A stretch of 64,000 bases of DNA, taken from the NCBI GenBank assembly GCA_024232965.1, contig JACKQF010000001.1, positions 1,391,957-1,455,956 on the forward strand, read 5' to 3'. A program made the position numbers and the translations under genes. A model generated the notes under the pieces. The model saw only the letters and a list, made by a program, of their open reading frames with translations, had not been told where the DNA came from and did not search any database. The DNA is from Verrucomicrobiaceae bacterium. GTDB taxonomy: Bacteria; Verrucomicrobiota; Verrucomicrobiia; Verrucomicrobiales; Verrucomicrobiaceae. Below, one piece after another: positions 27,118-37,056 of this stretch. Position 1 is the first letter of the stretch. The number at the start of each line of letters is the position of its first letter.

Positions 27118-28077
27118 ATGAAACCAACCGTACTCCTACTGTCCGTCCTCGCCACACTTAGCGGCTCCGCGCTCGCTGAGGTGAGCTACGAATTCGCCCC
27201 AAACTTCATCCAGCCACCTCCAGGCAAGGAGCAGATCGGCAATGGTCATGGCGAGATCGCCGTGGATGCGGCAGGCAATTTCTACGTCAGCGTCCAAAAC
27301 AAAGGCGCGGGCATCCAGGTTTACGGAGCGGACGGCAAGTTCGTGAAGGAATTGGCCCTGCCAGAAAGCCTGCACGGCTTTGTGATCCGCAAGGACGGCG
27401 ACGAGGAATTCATCTTTGGTGCAGTGCTGGGCGAGCAACGCGTGATCAAGGCCAAGCTGGATGGCACCGTCGTCATGGAAATCCCGACCGCATCCTTCCC
27501 TGCAGGAAAAGTCAATCTTAAAGGCCTGAAACTCACAAATTGCGATGTCGCACCGAATGGCGACATCTTCGTGGTGGATGGCTATGGTCAGAGCTGGATC
27601 TTTGTGTTTAACCGCGAGGGCAAGTTCCTCCGCGTCTTTGGTGGTCCTGGCGAACCCCTGAAGCTTGCCAACACGCACAAGATCTTCATTGATCGCCGGT
27701 TCGACCCAGTGCGCGTCCTCGCCTGTGACCGTGGCAACAACCGCATCCTCCACCTCGACCTTGAAGGCAACCTGATCGGCGTCGTTGCTGACAAAGATCT
27801 GCGCCGCCCGAGCAGCGCCTCTTTCCATGGCGACCTCATGTGCGTGGCAGAAATCGCGGGTCGCGTTTCCGTTTGGAACAAGGAAGGCGAACTGGTGGCG
27901 GATCTCGGCGCAAACAACATGGCCGGTCAGACCAACACCCCAAAAGTCAGACCTCAAGACTGGGTCCAGGGCACCGTTACATCTCCGCATGGCATCACTT
28001 TTGATAACAATGGCAACATCCTTGAGACCGAGTGGAACGTCTTTGGCCGTGTGTTGCGCTGGAACGTGAAAAAATAA
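27118..28077 (+). CDS. secreted NHL-repeat beta-propeller protein
   Basis: 319 residues with signal peptide MKPTVLLLSVLATLSGSALA. At least five NHL-like blades are visible: GEIAVDAAGNFYVSV, CDVAPNGDIFVVDGYG, IFVFNREGKFLRVFGG, LACDRGNNRILHLDLEG and SPHGITFDNNGNILETEWN. Such propellers bind ligands or act as lyases or hydrolases in the periplasm; no catalytic set is obvious. The stop overlaps the ATG of the next gene (TAATG at 28075-28079), so the two are translationally coupled and probably work together. Confidence 0.82.
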   Translation: MKPTVLLLSVLATLSGSALAEVSYEFAPNFIQPPPGKEQIGNGHGEIAVDAAGNFYVSVQNKGAGIQVYGADGKFVKELALPESLHGFVIRKDGDEEFIFGAVLGEQRVIKAKLDGTVVMEIPTASFPAGKVNLKGLKLTNCDVAPNGDIFVVDGYGQSWIFVFNREGKFLRVFGGPGEPLKLANTHKIFIDRRFDPVRVLACDRGNNRILHLDLEGNLIGVVADKDLRRPSSASFHGDLMCVAEIAGRVSVWNKEGELVADLGANNMAGQTNTPKVRPQDWVQGTVTSPHGITFDNNGNILETEWNVFGRVLRWNVKK

Positions 28078-28697
28078 TGCGCTCTGCGGCGGCAATCATT
28101 CGCATCATTCTCGCAGGGGGAGCCGTCATGGCCCCCCTGCTTGCTTTGGGGCACGGAATGGAGTTTCTCCAGGCTCGAGTGCGCCTGGAGATGCCGGGCA
28201 AGATCCGCATCGAACTGACCGCCGACTTTGAGGACAATCCCCTGATCAAGGACGAACAAGACGCGCGACTCATCCTGACCAATGCCTTTTTTGTCAACGA
28301 AGGTGGGGAGCAGCGCGCCTGGGCAGACGTCGCCCCGCTGACCTTTGAGAAACGCGATCAACCCGATCCCACCGCCCCCGTGCCGGAGGATCCAACCTGG
28401 AAAGAGCGTCCCCACGGCCTGCTGACAGCCCTTTGGGAGTACGCGCCCAAGGGACCGCCGATTCACCTCGCTACCTTAGATCGAACGCCGCACGACATCC
28501 TCATGTGGACCACCGGCACAGCCGAAGGCACCCCCGCCCCACCTTGGCAGATCCTGATCTGCGGGGACGTCTCGAAGGACATCCAGATACGCCCTGTGCA
28601 CACAAATCCTTGGCCCTGGGGCATCGCGGGAATCGGATTCCTGATCGCCCTAGGTGCAGGGAAACGGCTCATCAGTCGCAGATCCGCCTCAGACTAA
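28077..28697 (+). CDS. hypothetical exported protein with C-terminal membrane anchor
   Basis: 206 residues from ATG 28077, sharing bases with the stop of the NHL gene (TAATG). A signal sequence (IIRIILAGGAVMAPLLALGHG) is followed by a beta-rich domain (ARVRLEMPGKIRIELTADF) and a C-terminal hydrophobic segment (WGIAGIGFLIALGAG) with a basic end, so the body should face the periplasm. No family is recognised. Coupling suggests it anchors or assists the NHL propeller. Its last four bases overlap the convergent GNAT gene. Confidence 0.65.
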   Translation: MRSAAAIIRIILAGGAVMAPLLALGHGMEFLQARVRLEMPGKIRIELTADFEDNPLIKDEQDARLILTNAFFVNEGGEQRAWADVAPLTFEKRDQPDPTAPVPEDPTWKERPHGLLTALWEYAPKGPPIHLATLDRTPHDILMWTTGTAEGTPAPPWQILICGDVSKDIQIRPVHTNPWPWGIAGIGFLIALGAGKRLISRRSASD

Positions 28698-29176
28698 AGG
28701 CGCATCGCGTAGTGCACCTGCCGTTCCATCTCCTGAAATCCACACGAAGGATACAGGTGCTGGCCGATGGCATTGGAGGCCATGGTCTCGATCTGGGCCA
28801 CCTTCAGGCCCTCTTCGCGAAAGTAATCCAGCGCATGATGGATCAGGCGCCGCCCCAGGCCCATCCCGCGTGCCGCCTCCGTTACCGCCATGTTAGGAAT
28901 GCGGCCTCGGCTGTTGATCAGATCAACCCGAGTCGTGATGTAGCCAACGATCTCCCCATTGAGTTCCGCCACGAAGATTCCGTCCGGATTCGCCCGGCAA
29001 TCCTCATCGATATGGTCAGCCTTGCGCGCCTTCCAATCGCGGGATTGGTCCCAGATCCCGAGACGTTCTTCCAAAGTCTGTTCCAGCGCCACGCCCCCAA
29101 ACGAGGCCACCGTGATGTGCCGCAGGGTATCGAGGTCCGTAGCGGTGAATTTTCGGATTTGGATGGTGTCTTTCAT
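28694..29176 (-). CDS. GNAT-family N-acetyltransferase
   Basis: 160 residues from ATG 29176 (MKDTIQIRKFTATDLD). GNAT features: IFVAELNGEIVGYIT as motif D/A lead-in, MAVTEAARGMGLGRRLIHHAL as the acetyl-CoA loop (R/Q-x-x-G-x-G/A), and YPSCGFQEMERQVHY near the end, typical of small-molecule or peptide acetylases. Substrate unknown. It is convergent with the preceding exported-protein gene, overlapping it by four bases. Confidence 0.82.
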   Translation of the reverse strand: MKDTIQIRKFTATDLDTLRHITVASFGGVALEQTLEERLGIWDQSRDWKARKADHIDEDCRANPDGIFVAELNGEIVGYITTRVDLINSRGRIPNMAVTEAARGMGLGRRLIHHALDYFREEGLKVAQIETMASNAIGQHLYPSCGFQEMERQVHYAMRL

Positions 29177-29328
29177 GATCACCACACTACTCATCGATCT
29201 CGCCTTTGCGGCAAAGCAAAAATCCAGTCACTGAAAACGGACGATCACAGATAGCGCTCGTGCCACACCGATGTCGCAATCGCCCGAATGTGTTCCCAGA
29301 CTGCTCCCCCTGGGGCCTGATTTTTCCT

Positions 29329-29357
29329 TTGCAAGACAGCCTTGGCGACCCTATAAA
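29329..29357 (+). promoter_or_regulatory. sigma70-type promoter of cysK
   Basis: TTGCAA (29329-29334) and TATAAA (29352-29357) are separated by exactly 17 bases. The expected transcription start near 29364 leaves a leader of about 56 bases before the cysK ATG. No riboswitch-like structure is apparent in that short leader. Confidence 0.6.
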
Positions 29358-29419
29358 CTTCCCCCTTCCGTGCCGGAATCCGTCTGGCACTCCTTCACCA
29401 ACCTTCCGCTTTCACTATT

Positions 29420-30403
<984 letters not shown>

Positions 30404-30458
30404 TCTATCACACTCCCTGCGTACTTCAAAATTCCCCAAGCCTTAGTCACCCCATCGC

Positions 30459-31472
30459 ATGTCAAAATCCACGCTGCACCCCGGCCACGCCCCCACCCAC
30501 GAAACGCCAGAGCCCTCCGGCCTCGAGGCGGTGCTGGAAAAGAACATCAAGACCATCCTCCTAGTCTGCGGACTGGCCGTCGCCGCTCTCGCCGTTTATG
30601 CTGTCATCAGCTATCGAAACCATCAGGTCGCCGAAGCCGCCGCTGGAAAGTTCGCGGCCGCACAGACGGTCGAAGATTGCGATGCCGTTACCGCTGAATT
30701 TGCAGGCACACCTGCCGCTGGCAATGCCCTGCTGCTCAAGGCAAAGCTGCTCTGGGAACAAAACAAGAAGGACACGTCCGTGGCCGTCTTGAAGGAGTTC
30801 ATGACCAAACACGCGGATCACGACCTGGCACCTGCAGCCCTCCTCTCACTGGGCTCACGCCAGGAAGCAATGGGCGAGAAGGCCGACGCTGAAGCCAGCT
30901 TCAAGCGTCTCGCTAGCGAGTTCAAATCGTCCGAACTCGCAGCCCTCGCCCAGATTCGTCTGGCGGATATACTCTGGGCTGAAGGCAAAGAAGAGGAAGC
31001 CCGCAAGCTCTACGATGCCCTGCCCTCCCAGTTCACCGGATCGCAGTTCTTCGACGAAAGCACGACCCGTCTCGAGTGGTTGAGCGCCAAGCTCCCAACC
31101 AAAGAAACCGAGGCTCCAAAACCACCTCCAGGTGCCACCCCACCCCCTGCCGCTGCGGGTGCTCCAGGCAAACCGCTCGGCCCAATGATCAACCTCACCC
31201 CAGGCCAGACCTCAACAACGGTCCCAGTGACGATTCCCGCGCCAGCACCTGCAAAACCTGCCGCAACCACCCCGCCTCCGGCTCCGAAACCTGCAGCTCC
31301 AACAACTCCAGCAGCCGCGACACCTCCAGTGCCGAAGCCAACCGCTCCGACAACTCCGGCGGCGGCGACCCCTTCAACACCGAAGCCGCCGACTCCGGCA
31401 GCCCCAGCAGCAGCGGTGCCATCGACTCCGAAGCCAGTGGCTCCCGCTCCGGCATCCGGCGCAGCGAAGTAG
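30459..31472 (+). CDS. membrane-anchored TPR protein with long Pro/Ala-rich tail (YfgM-like)
   Basis: 337 residues. One membrane helix (~30-50, TILLVCGLAVAALAVYAVIS) is followed by TPR-like helical repeats to ~205 (LWEQNKKDTSVAVLKEFM, LGSRQEAMGEKADAEASFKRL, LWAEGKEEEARKLYDAL). The arrangement matches YfgM/Tol-Pal-type periplasmic helpers. The last 120 residues are a low-complexity Pro/Ala/Thr/Lys tail with an imperfect repeating unit such as PKPTAPTTPAAATP, suited to spanning peptidoglycan. A strong terminator lies 33 bases after the stop, so it ends the cysK transcript. Confidence 0.75.
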   Translation: MSKSTLHPGHAPTHETPEPSGLEAVLEKNIKTILLVCGLAVAALAVYAVISYRNHQVAEAAAGKFAAAQTVEDCDAVTAEFAGTPAAGNALLLKAKLLWEQNKKDTSVAVLKEFMTKHADHDLAPAALLSLGSRQEAMGEKADAEASFKRLASEFKSSELAALAQIRLADILWAEGKEEEARKLYDALPSQFTGSQFFDESTTRLEWLSAKLPTKETEAPKPPPGATPPPAAAGAPGKPLGPMINLTPGQTSTTVPVTIPAPAPAKPAATTPPPAPKPAAPTTPAAATPPVPKPTAPTTPAAATPSTPKPPTPAAPAAAVPSTPKPVAPAPASGAAK

Positions 31473-31505
31473 CTCTGGCGCACTGGAACTACCAATCACC
31501 AAGGA

Positions 31506-31537
31506 CGCCCACTCGCCGAAGAGTGGGCGTTTTTTTT
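31506..31537 (+). terminator. Rho-independent terminator after the TPR gene
   Basis: A perfect nine-base stem CGCCCACTC/GAGTGGGCG with loop GCCGAA is followed by eight Ts. It ends the cysK-TPR transcription unit. Confidence 0.9.
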
Positions 31538-31555
31538 GCGCCTAGAGACGGACTC

Positions 31556-31623
31556 GCACTCCACCGTTTGAAGTGCCAAAAAGCCCAAAGCCACGTTAAC
31601 CGTCCTGCAGCGGAGGGCCTGTG
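31556..31623 (+). repeat. degenerate ~66-base direct repeat, copy 1
   Basis: Starts GCACTCCACC and ends GGCCTGTG. It aligns with 31807-31872 at roughly three quarters identity, including the shared block CAAAGCCAC and ends CTGTG, with one two-base gap. It lies just downstream of the terminator at 31506. Confidence 0.4.
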
Positions 31624-31806
31624 CCCCGCTAGCATGGCTGCCCAGGTTCCGCTCCACACAATGGAGACAGTCGTCCACGAAGTTTTGGCAGGATTGATAA
31701 ATCGCTTATCGGTCGCCACGGCGCACCGTTCGAGTGCTCAAATGTTAAATGACCATTGGTCAAAATTAACATCCCCATCGGGTCGTTTGATAGCGCCAAA
31801 CGCCAC

Positions 31807-31872
31807 GCACTCCGCCATATGACGCGCTAAAGCGCAAAGCCACACCAACCATGCTGTAGCAGACGGTCTGTG
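31807..31872 (+). repeat. degenerate ~66-base direct repeat, copy 2
   Basis: Starts GCACTCCGCC and ends GGTCTGTG; it matches 31556-31623 in the same orientation about 250 bases away. The origin is unknown; it may be the remnant of a duplicated intergenic element. Confidence 0.4.
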
Positions 31873-32133
31873 ATTGCCGCAAGGTCGGCACTCAAAGTGC
31901 GGAGATATCTACAAGCGAACAACACCATCCAAACGCCGTTCACCAAAAAGTACAGCGCATCAAGAATCCGTACTCAGACCGTTTTACCCGGCGTCACCAC
32001 GACTTGCGAAATGTCAGCGGGGGCCGACGGAGTGGCGGAGTGCTGTCACGACACCAATCCACCACTCCTTCATTCCAACATTCCACCCGCATCGAATTCA
32101 AAAACTAGATGGAGCGGTGTGTAGGTGCGCAAG

Positions 32134-33162
32134 TTATTTCGCTGGCGCAACTTTCACGGTCACCGCAGCGCTAGTGTCCATCTGGCCAATTGCCACTGCA
32201 CCGTCGCCGCAGCGCAGGGCTGCGTCTGCATCGGCCTCGTTCACGATCGCAACCCAACCGAGCCCCATGTTGAAAGTATCAAAGGCGTCTTGAGGATCGG
32301 CGTGACGCAGAACCTTTTGCACCACGTCATTTTCCCAGAATGGAATGGTCAGATCGCAACCCAGACCGCGCTTCAGGAACATGCGACCCAGATTTTCAGG
32401 GAGACCGCCACCCGTAATGTGGGCCATCGCCTTCGGCCGGATACCCGCTGCTTTCAGCGCCTTCGGCTCCTCGTGGTAGAGTAGAGTCGGAAGCAGTAGC
32501 TTGGCCATTTCCTCATCATTGAGCCCCACGTTTTCCTTTTCCAAAATCCGGCGGACGAGACTGAACCCGTTCGCATGAAAGCCCGCACTGCGCCAACCGA
32601 TCAGAACGTCACCCGCAGCGATGGTGCCTGGGTCCAAGAGGTCAGGTTTTTCGGCGGCACCGATGGCGAAGCCTGAAAGCTCCACGATGCCCTCGGGCAC
32701 GACTCCAGGCATTTCCGCGGTTTCGCCTCCCGCCAGGATACAATCGCAGGCCTCGAGATATTCGGTCATTCCGGCCAGCAGGCGGGACAGCATCCGCTTA
32801 TCGATTCGAGGCACGCCCAAGTAATCGAGGAACATGATCGGGTCAGCACCAGTCGTCAGCACATCGTTCACATTCATCGCCACCAGATCTTTACCTGCGT
32901 ATTCGAGAAGGTCGTGCTTCAGCAGAAGTTCCAGTTTGGTGCCCACACCATCGCAGCCAGTCACAATCACCGGCTGCTTGTAGTCGCTCAGATCATAGGC
33001 TGCAGCGAACATCCCAAAGGCATTGGCCAGCTTGCGGTTCTTTTCGGTGCGGGCCCGCATCCCACTGATGTCGTCCACAAAAGCAGCGGCTTCATGGATA
33101 TCGACGCCAGCTTGCTTGTAGGTGTGGCCGGAGGAGGACGAGGACGATTGAGGGGAAGACAT
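32134..33162 (-). CDS. purM: phosphoribosylformylglycinamidine cyclo-ligase
   Basis: The 342-residue AIR synthetase has the family motifs YKQAGVDI near the N-terminus, VTGCDGVGTKLELL, DLVAMNVNDVLTTGADP, ILAGGETAEMPG and HITGGGLPENL. It makes aminoimidazole ribonucleotide from FGAM and ATP, the fifth purine step. The N-terminus carries an extra Ser-rich stretch of about 12 residues before the conserved core. It is monocistronic here and divergent from the XylR-like regulator across 70 bases, so both promoters must lie there. Confidence 0.96.
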   Translation of the reverse strand: MSSPQSSSSSSGHTYKQAGVDIHEAAAFVDDISGMRARTEKNRKLANAFGMFAAAYDLSDYKQPVIVTGCDGVGTKLELLLKHDLLEYAGKDLVAMNVNDVLTTGADPIMFLDYLGVPRIDKRMLSRLLAGMTEYLEACDCILAGGETAEMPGVVPEGIVELSGFAIGAAEKPDLLDPGTIAAGDVLIGWRSAGFHANGFSLVRRILEKENVGLNDEEMAKLLLPTLLYHEEPKALKAAGIRPKAMAHITGGGLPENLGRMFLKRGLGCDLTIPFWENDVVQKVLRHADPQDAFDTFNMGLGWVAIVNEADADAALRCGDGAVAIGQMDTSAAVTVKVAPAK

Positions 33163-33232
33163 GAGCCCCTAGCAATAAACAGCGCCAGACCGCTTGCAAG
33201 CGCAGACGAATGGATATCGAATATCGCCGTCC

Positions 33233-34378
33233 ATGCCAACCATCCCACAAGTCGCCATACTCGTCGATACCTCCCGCTCTTATGGCCGGGATATCGTCCG
33301 TGGCATCCGGCGTTACGTCGTGGAGCACGGGCCGTGGTCCTTGTTTCTAGAGCCGCGGGACCTGAGCAGCAGCTTCCCCGACTGGCTGCAGGACTGGAAC
33401 GGCGATGGCATCCTTGCCCGGACGCTGGACAAAAAACTGCTCAATCACCTGAAGGCCTCAAAACTGCCCGTCATCGAGCTGCGCACCTCCGTCCTTCAAC
33501 ACCCTTTCCCCTTTGTGGGAATGGACAATAGCCTCATCGGCACCCGCGTGGCAGAGCACTTCAGGCATCGCGGTTTCCAGCGCTTCGCCTGCTGCCTGGA
33601 TGATTCCGAGGCTTTCTTCATCGAACGCAGCGAGCGCTTCCGCCAAGCCGTGAGCGAACTTGGCTTTGACTGCCCCGTTTTCCAGCCTCGCCGAAAAAAC
33701 TGGGACCAGCACCAGCAAGACCTCGTCGCCTGGCTTCAGGCATTGCCAAAACCCGTAGGCATCTTCGCCGTGAACGATCAACTTGGCTTCTGGGTTCTCG
33801 ATGCCGCTCGCCGCGCCGGAATCGCGGTCCCGGAGGAAGTCGCCGTCGTCGGGGCGGAAAACGACAACATGCTCTGCGAGACTGCCTCCCCGCCGCTCTC
33901 CAGCGTCCGACTGCGCGGACAGGCCGTCGGGTACGATGCCGCCCGAATTCTCGATGAATGGATGAGCAAAAAACGCATTCCCCAGGCCGGGGAAAAACAC
34001 CTGCACCCACCCGGAGACATCGCAGTGCGACAGTCCAGCGACATCGTCGCCGTCGAAGACCCACGCATCGCCACTGCGCTGCGTTTCATCCGCCAGCATG
34101 CGACCGAGCAGATCGACGTGAACCGCGTCGCGAGAGAGGCCGCCCTTTCCCGCACCGTCCTGGAACGCCGCATGAAGGCCCTGATCGGCCGCAGCCCTGG
34201 AGAAGAGATCAACCGCATCCGCTTCGCCGCCGTGGAGAAACTCCTCACCCAGACCAACCTAACTCTCGACGCCATCGCCGCCCGCTGCGGCTTCACCCAC
34301 CCTCAATACATGGCGGAGGCCTTCCGTAAACGCACCAGCTTAACCCCAGGCGAGTTCCGCCGTACCAAGTCTGTCTGA
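33233..34378 (+). CDS. XylR-type AraC-family transcriptional regulator
   Basis: 381 residues from ATG 33233. The N-terminal ~270 residues are a LacI-like periplasmic-binding fold (AILVDTSRSYGRDIVRGI, then IFAVNDQLGFWVLDAARRAGI and VVGAENDNMLCE), and the C-terminal ~100 residues are an AraC double helix-turn-helix (VAREAALSRTVLERRMKAL, then LTLDAIAARCGFTHPQYMAEAFRK). This is the E. coli XylR layout, which senses a sugar and activates catabolic genes. No xylose genes adjoin it; the nearby sugar isomerase-like gene at 35409 is a candidate target. The longer start at 33194 was rejected because its extension is unrelated to the family. Confidence 0.9.
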   Translation: MPTIPQVAILVDTSRSYGRDIVRGIRRYVVEHGPWSLFLEPRDLSSSFPDWLQDWNGDGILARTLDKKLLNHLKASKLPVIELRTSVLQHPFPFVGMDNSLIGTRVAEHFRHRGFQRFACCLDDSEAFFIERSERFRQAVSELGFDCPVFQPRRKNWDQHQQDLVAWLQALPKPVGIFAVNDQLGFWVLDAARRAGIAVPEEVAVVGAENDNMLCETASPPLSSVRLRGQAVGYDAARILDEWMSKKRIPQAGEKHLHPPGDIAVRQSSDIVAVEDPRIATALRFIRQHATEQIDVNRVAREAALSRTVLERRMKALIGRSPGEEINRIRFAAVEKLLTQTNLTLDAIAARCGFTHPQYMAEAFRKRTSLTPGEFRRTKSV

Positions 34379-34474
34379 ACTAGAAGCCACCAACCCCTGA
34401 CGCTGTCATTGGCGTTTCACAGGCTCCGGGATCTCAGCACCCAGCTCCCACGTTCCACCGGGCGCGGCTGGGAC

Positions 34475-35272
34475 TCACTCCGCCTTCAGGATCGTCATCC
34501 GCCAGTCGTGGGCCTTCACATGGAGGGGACGGTGGACGGTTTCGACGAAATGACGTGGGAACACCGTGCCGTGGGGGCCGGGGCGGAAATCGTCGAAGGT
34601 CACATCCACATCAGCACCCGCGGTCGATTCGAGGCCGTTGAGCGTGAACTGGATGCGACGGAGTTGGTGGGTGCGCTGGCTGATCCAGGCGATGACCTTG
34701 TCCTCTGCCGAACGGCCAATTCCCGGCTTAAACGTTCCAGCGAGGAGCCAGCAGGGGTCGTCCCCTATCGCAACTGGGTCGCCGCCCACCACCTTCCATC
34801 CTTGTCCCCGTGCTTGGAGATAGTCGGAACCGAACACGAAGATCGTATAAGCATCTGCCACGAGCGCGGCGGCATCTAGCTTGACCGAGTCATTGCTGGG
34901 ATTGCCGTTGAAGGTCACGATCACGCTATCTGAAGTCCTCAATACGGTCTTTTTCCCCGCCGGACCCTGATGCTGCTGCTCCACCCGCGCCTGGCGTGGC
35001 AAATAGACCTCTTCCGAGCCCTGGCGGAAGCCTGCATCGACCAGATCGGGTTGAACCTTGGTGACAATCTTGGTCCAATCCCCAGCGAATCCTACCTGCA
35101 CCCGACGCAATCGGGTCCATGGATTTCCGGCTGCCTCAGCCGACTTAGACAAAATCGGGTCGGCCGCAGCTTCCGCGAGAGGGCCCGGGCGATTTGGATT
35201 TGGCAGGCCGGAACAGGCGTTCAGGCTGACTAGGAGAAAAAGAATCAGCGACCGATAGGAAATGAGCTTCAT
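34475..35272 (-). CDS. hypothetical lipoprotein
   Basis: 265 residues from ATG 35272 (MKLISYRSLILFLLVSL) with lipobox LNAC. The mature protein is beta-rich with repeated strand pairs (WTRLRRVQVGFAGDW, VNF-like DSVIVTFNGN, HQLRRIQFTLNG, VDVTFDDFRPGPHG) that recall the LolA/LppX-like half-barrel of lipoprotein-sorting proteins; this is a weak resemblance. No genes on the same strand are close. It lies between the XylR-like regulator and the Tat-exported isomerase-like gene. Confidence 0.6.
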   Translation of the reverse strand: MKLISYRSLILFLLVSLNACSGLPNPNRPGPLAEAAADPILSKSAEAAGNPWTRLRRVQVGFAGDWTKIVTKVQPDLVDAGFRQGSEEVYLPRQARVEQQHQGPAGKKTVLRTSDSVIVTFNGNPSNDSVKLDAAALVADAYTIFVFGSDYLQARGQGWKVVGGDPVAIGDDPCWLLAGTFKPGIGRSAEDKVIAWISQRTHQLRRIQFTLNGLESTAGADVDVTFDDFRPGPHGTVFPRHFVETVHRPLHVKAHDWRMTILKAE

Positions 35273-35408
35273 GCAATGCATGCATACGGTGCCCAGGCAG
35301 GTTGCGACGCCGCAGACTGTCCACGCACAAGCTCAAACCGCCGCAAAACCTGAAGACGCATCATCAAAGTCTGAATGAAGTCCTGTCTCAGCCGTCGTTT
35401 AATTCCAC

Positions 35409-36314
35409 ATGACCAGCCGCCGTAGATTCCTGCAATCCCTCTCTGCAATCGCAGCCTGCCCCGCCGTCTCTGCCGAGACGCCGTGGAAACTGAACTACAT
35501 GCTTGCGTCTTCCATCTATGGCAGCCTGCCACTCGCGGAAATCCTGCCCGAGGTCAAAAAGACGGGCGCAACCGGTATCGAGCTCTGGCCCAAGAAGCAT
35601 GGCACGCAGCGGGAGGAGATGGATGCCATTGGTCACAAGAAATTCGCCGAGATGCTCAAGGACCATGGCATCAGCTTTGGTGGCACCACCCGCTACGATC
35701 TGGGGCCATTTAGGTTGACCGAAGAAATCGGCGTCGTCAAAGAACTGGGCGGCACCTTCATCGTCACTGGCGGTTCCGGCGACTACAAGGTCTCGCCAGA
35801 ACAACTGAAACTGAATGTGCAGGACTTCGTGGAAAAGATGAAACCCCACGCGGCACTCGCTGCCGAGAGTGGAGTGACCCTAGGGATCGAAAACCACGTT
35901 AACAACCTGATCGACACCCCAGACTCCCTGCGCTGGTTGGCAGATGCAATTCGCGACATCCCTGGGATCGGCATCGCCCTGGCGCCCTATCATTTGCCGC
36001 AGGAGCCGAAGCTGCTGGCAGATCTCATCGTGCATTGCGATAAGAAGCTGACGCTCTTTTATGCCTGGGAGCACGGCATGGGCTGCATGAAACCGATGCC
36101 AAAGGAGGAGGAAATCCAGCAACTGCCCGGACGCGGCCCGCTGGATTGGAAGCCGCCCTTGGCAGCCCTAAAGCAGATCAACTTCACCGGGCCTACCGAA
36201 ATCTTCATGCATCCAACCCCGCGCGGTATCCCCATCATGCCTACCTTGGCGGAATCCACTGCGGAAATGATTCGCGGCCGCGAACACTTGGATAAGATCG
36301 TCTCAAGTCTCTAA
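35409..36314 (+). CDS. Tat-exported sugar phosphate isomerase/epimerase-like protein
   Basis: 301 residues. The N-terminus MTSRRRFLQSLSAIAACPA is a twin-arginine signal. The rest is a xylose-isomerase-like TIM barrel: TGIELWPKK, FGGTTRYDLGPF, VTLGIENHVNNLID, IALAPYHLPQE and EIFMHPTPRG, giving the Glu/Asp/His metal set of the AP endonuclease family 2 fold. Many copies occur in Verrucomicrobia and Planctomycetes genomes, and they probably act on sugars or keto-sugars in the periplasm. The DJ-1/PfpI gene begins 69 bases later on the same strand. Confidence 0.85.
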   Translation: MTSRRRFLQSLSAIAACPAVSAETPWKLNYMLASSIYGSLPLAEILPEVKKTGATGIELWPKKHGTQREEMDAIGHKKFAEMLKDHGISFGGTTRYDLGPFRLTEEIGVVKELGGTFIVTGGSGDYKVSPEQLKLNVQDFVEKMKPHAALAAESGVTLGIENHVNNLIDTPDSLRWLADAIRDIPGIGIALAPYHLPQEPKLLADLIVHCDKKLTLFYAWEHGMGCMKPMPKEEEIQQLPGRGPLDWKPPLAALKQINFTGPTEIFMHPTPRGIPIMPTLAESTAEMIRGREHLDKIVSSL

Positions 36315-36382
36315 ATCTGCCCACCACTCCCTAGCCAACCTACAGCCCTCCATCGTTCCACTTCTCCATCACTCCAAACACC

Positions 36383-36958
36383 ATGCCTGAAGCCAAAGTC
36401 CTCCTCATCGTCGGTGACGCCACAGAAACTGTGGACACCCTTTATCCCTTCTATCGCCTGATCGAAGGCGGCTACACGCCCGTTGTCGCAGCCCCTGAAA
36501 AGCGGAAATACCAAATGGTTCTTCATGAAATCAAACCCGGTTGGACCATCACGAAGGAGTGGGAAGGTTATTCCATCGATGCAGACATCGCCTTCAAGGA
36601 CATCAACCCTGAAGAGTATGTCGGCATCTTTTTCAGCGGTGGTCGTGCCCCTGAGTACATCCGCGAGGATGCAGATCTTCTGCGCATCACCAAGTGGTTC
36701 TGGGAAAACAAAAAGCCATGCGCCAGTGTCTGCCACGGCGTGGAGATCCCAGCACGCGCGGACATCGTCAAAGGGCTACGCATGGCCACGGTGGCCAAGT
36801 GCAAATTCGACCTCGAGATCTGCGGTGGCATCTACGTCAATGAGCCTTGCGTGATCGACCAGCACATGTTCTCTGGCCGCACCTACCATGACAGCGGTCA
36901 CTTCATCGGCCCATGGATCAAGGCCTTGGACGCTGAACGTGCCAAGATGGGAATTTGA
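36383..36958 (+). CDS. DJ-1/PfpI family protein
   Basis: 191 residues with the class I glutamine amidotransferase-like fold: KVLLIVGDATE, the IFFSGGRAPE acid turn and the nucleophile Cys in CASVCHGVE. Members include glyoxalase III-like enzymes, deglycases and proteases; the acidic partner residue and nucleophile elbow are in place, but the precise role is open. No signal peptide is present, so it is cytoplasmic. The following gene starts about 40 bases later on the same strand. Confidence 0.85.
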   Translation: MPEAKVLLIVGDATETVDTLYPFYRLIEGGYTPVVAAPEKRKYQMVLHEIKPGWTITKEWEGYSIDADIAFKDINPEEYVGIFFSGGRAPEYIREDADLLRITKWFWENKKPCASVCHGVEIPARADIVKGLRMATVAKCKFDLEICGGIYVNEPCVIDQHMFSGRTYHDSGHFIGPWIKALDAERAKMGI

Positions 36959-36964
36959 GACCGT

Positions 36965-37056
36965 GAGTTCAGAATGCGGAATGACGAATGTTGATATGCC
37001 CACTCCAGTGATAGTCCCCACCGTGCCCATCCGGCATTCGTCATCCGCCATTCGAT
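36965..37056. repeat. imperfect inverted repeat at the start of the pentahaem cytochrome gene
   Basis: GCGGAATGACGAATG (36976-36990) is nearly the reverse complement of CATTCGTCATCCGCC (37036-37050), differing by one missing base; copies are about 45 bases apart. The two halves resemble the short-word repeats seen elsewhere in this window, and they flank the likely translation start. Confidence 0.4.

Larger units (their letters stand above)
31538..32133. other. 596-base non-coding gap
   Basis: No reading frame with coding character or family resemblance. It holds the two degenerate direct repeats, a stretch of short-word repeats near 32058-32095 (ACTCCTTCATTCC, AACATTCCACC) and the downstream side of purM. 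No tRNA or structured RNA was recognised. Confidence 0.5.

Noticed and set aside
27136..28095. 319-codon antisense frame with the same length as the NHL gene
   Set aside because: The plus-strand frame has a signal peptide and NHL repeats; the antisense product has none.
31721..31745. T-arm-like sequence CGTTCGAGTGC suggesting a tRNA
   Set aside because: The flanking bases do not form a T-stem or acceptor stem and no cloverleaf can be built.
31076..31822. Plus-strand frame across the Pro/Ala-rich tail and the terminator
   Set aside because: It reads the low-complexity tail of the TPR gene in another frame and runs through a strong terminator.
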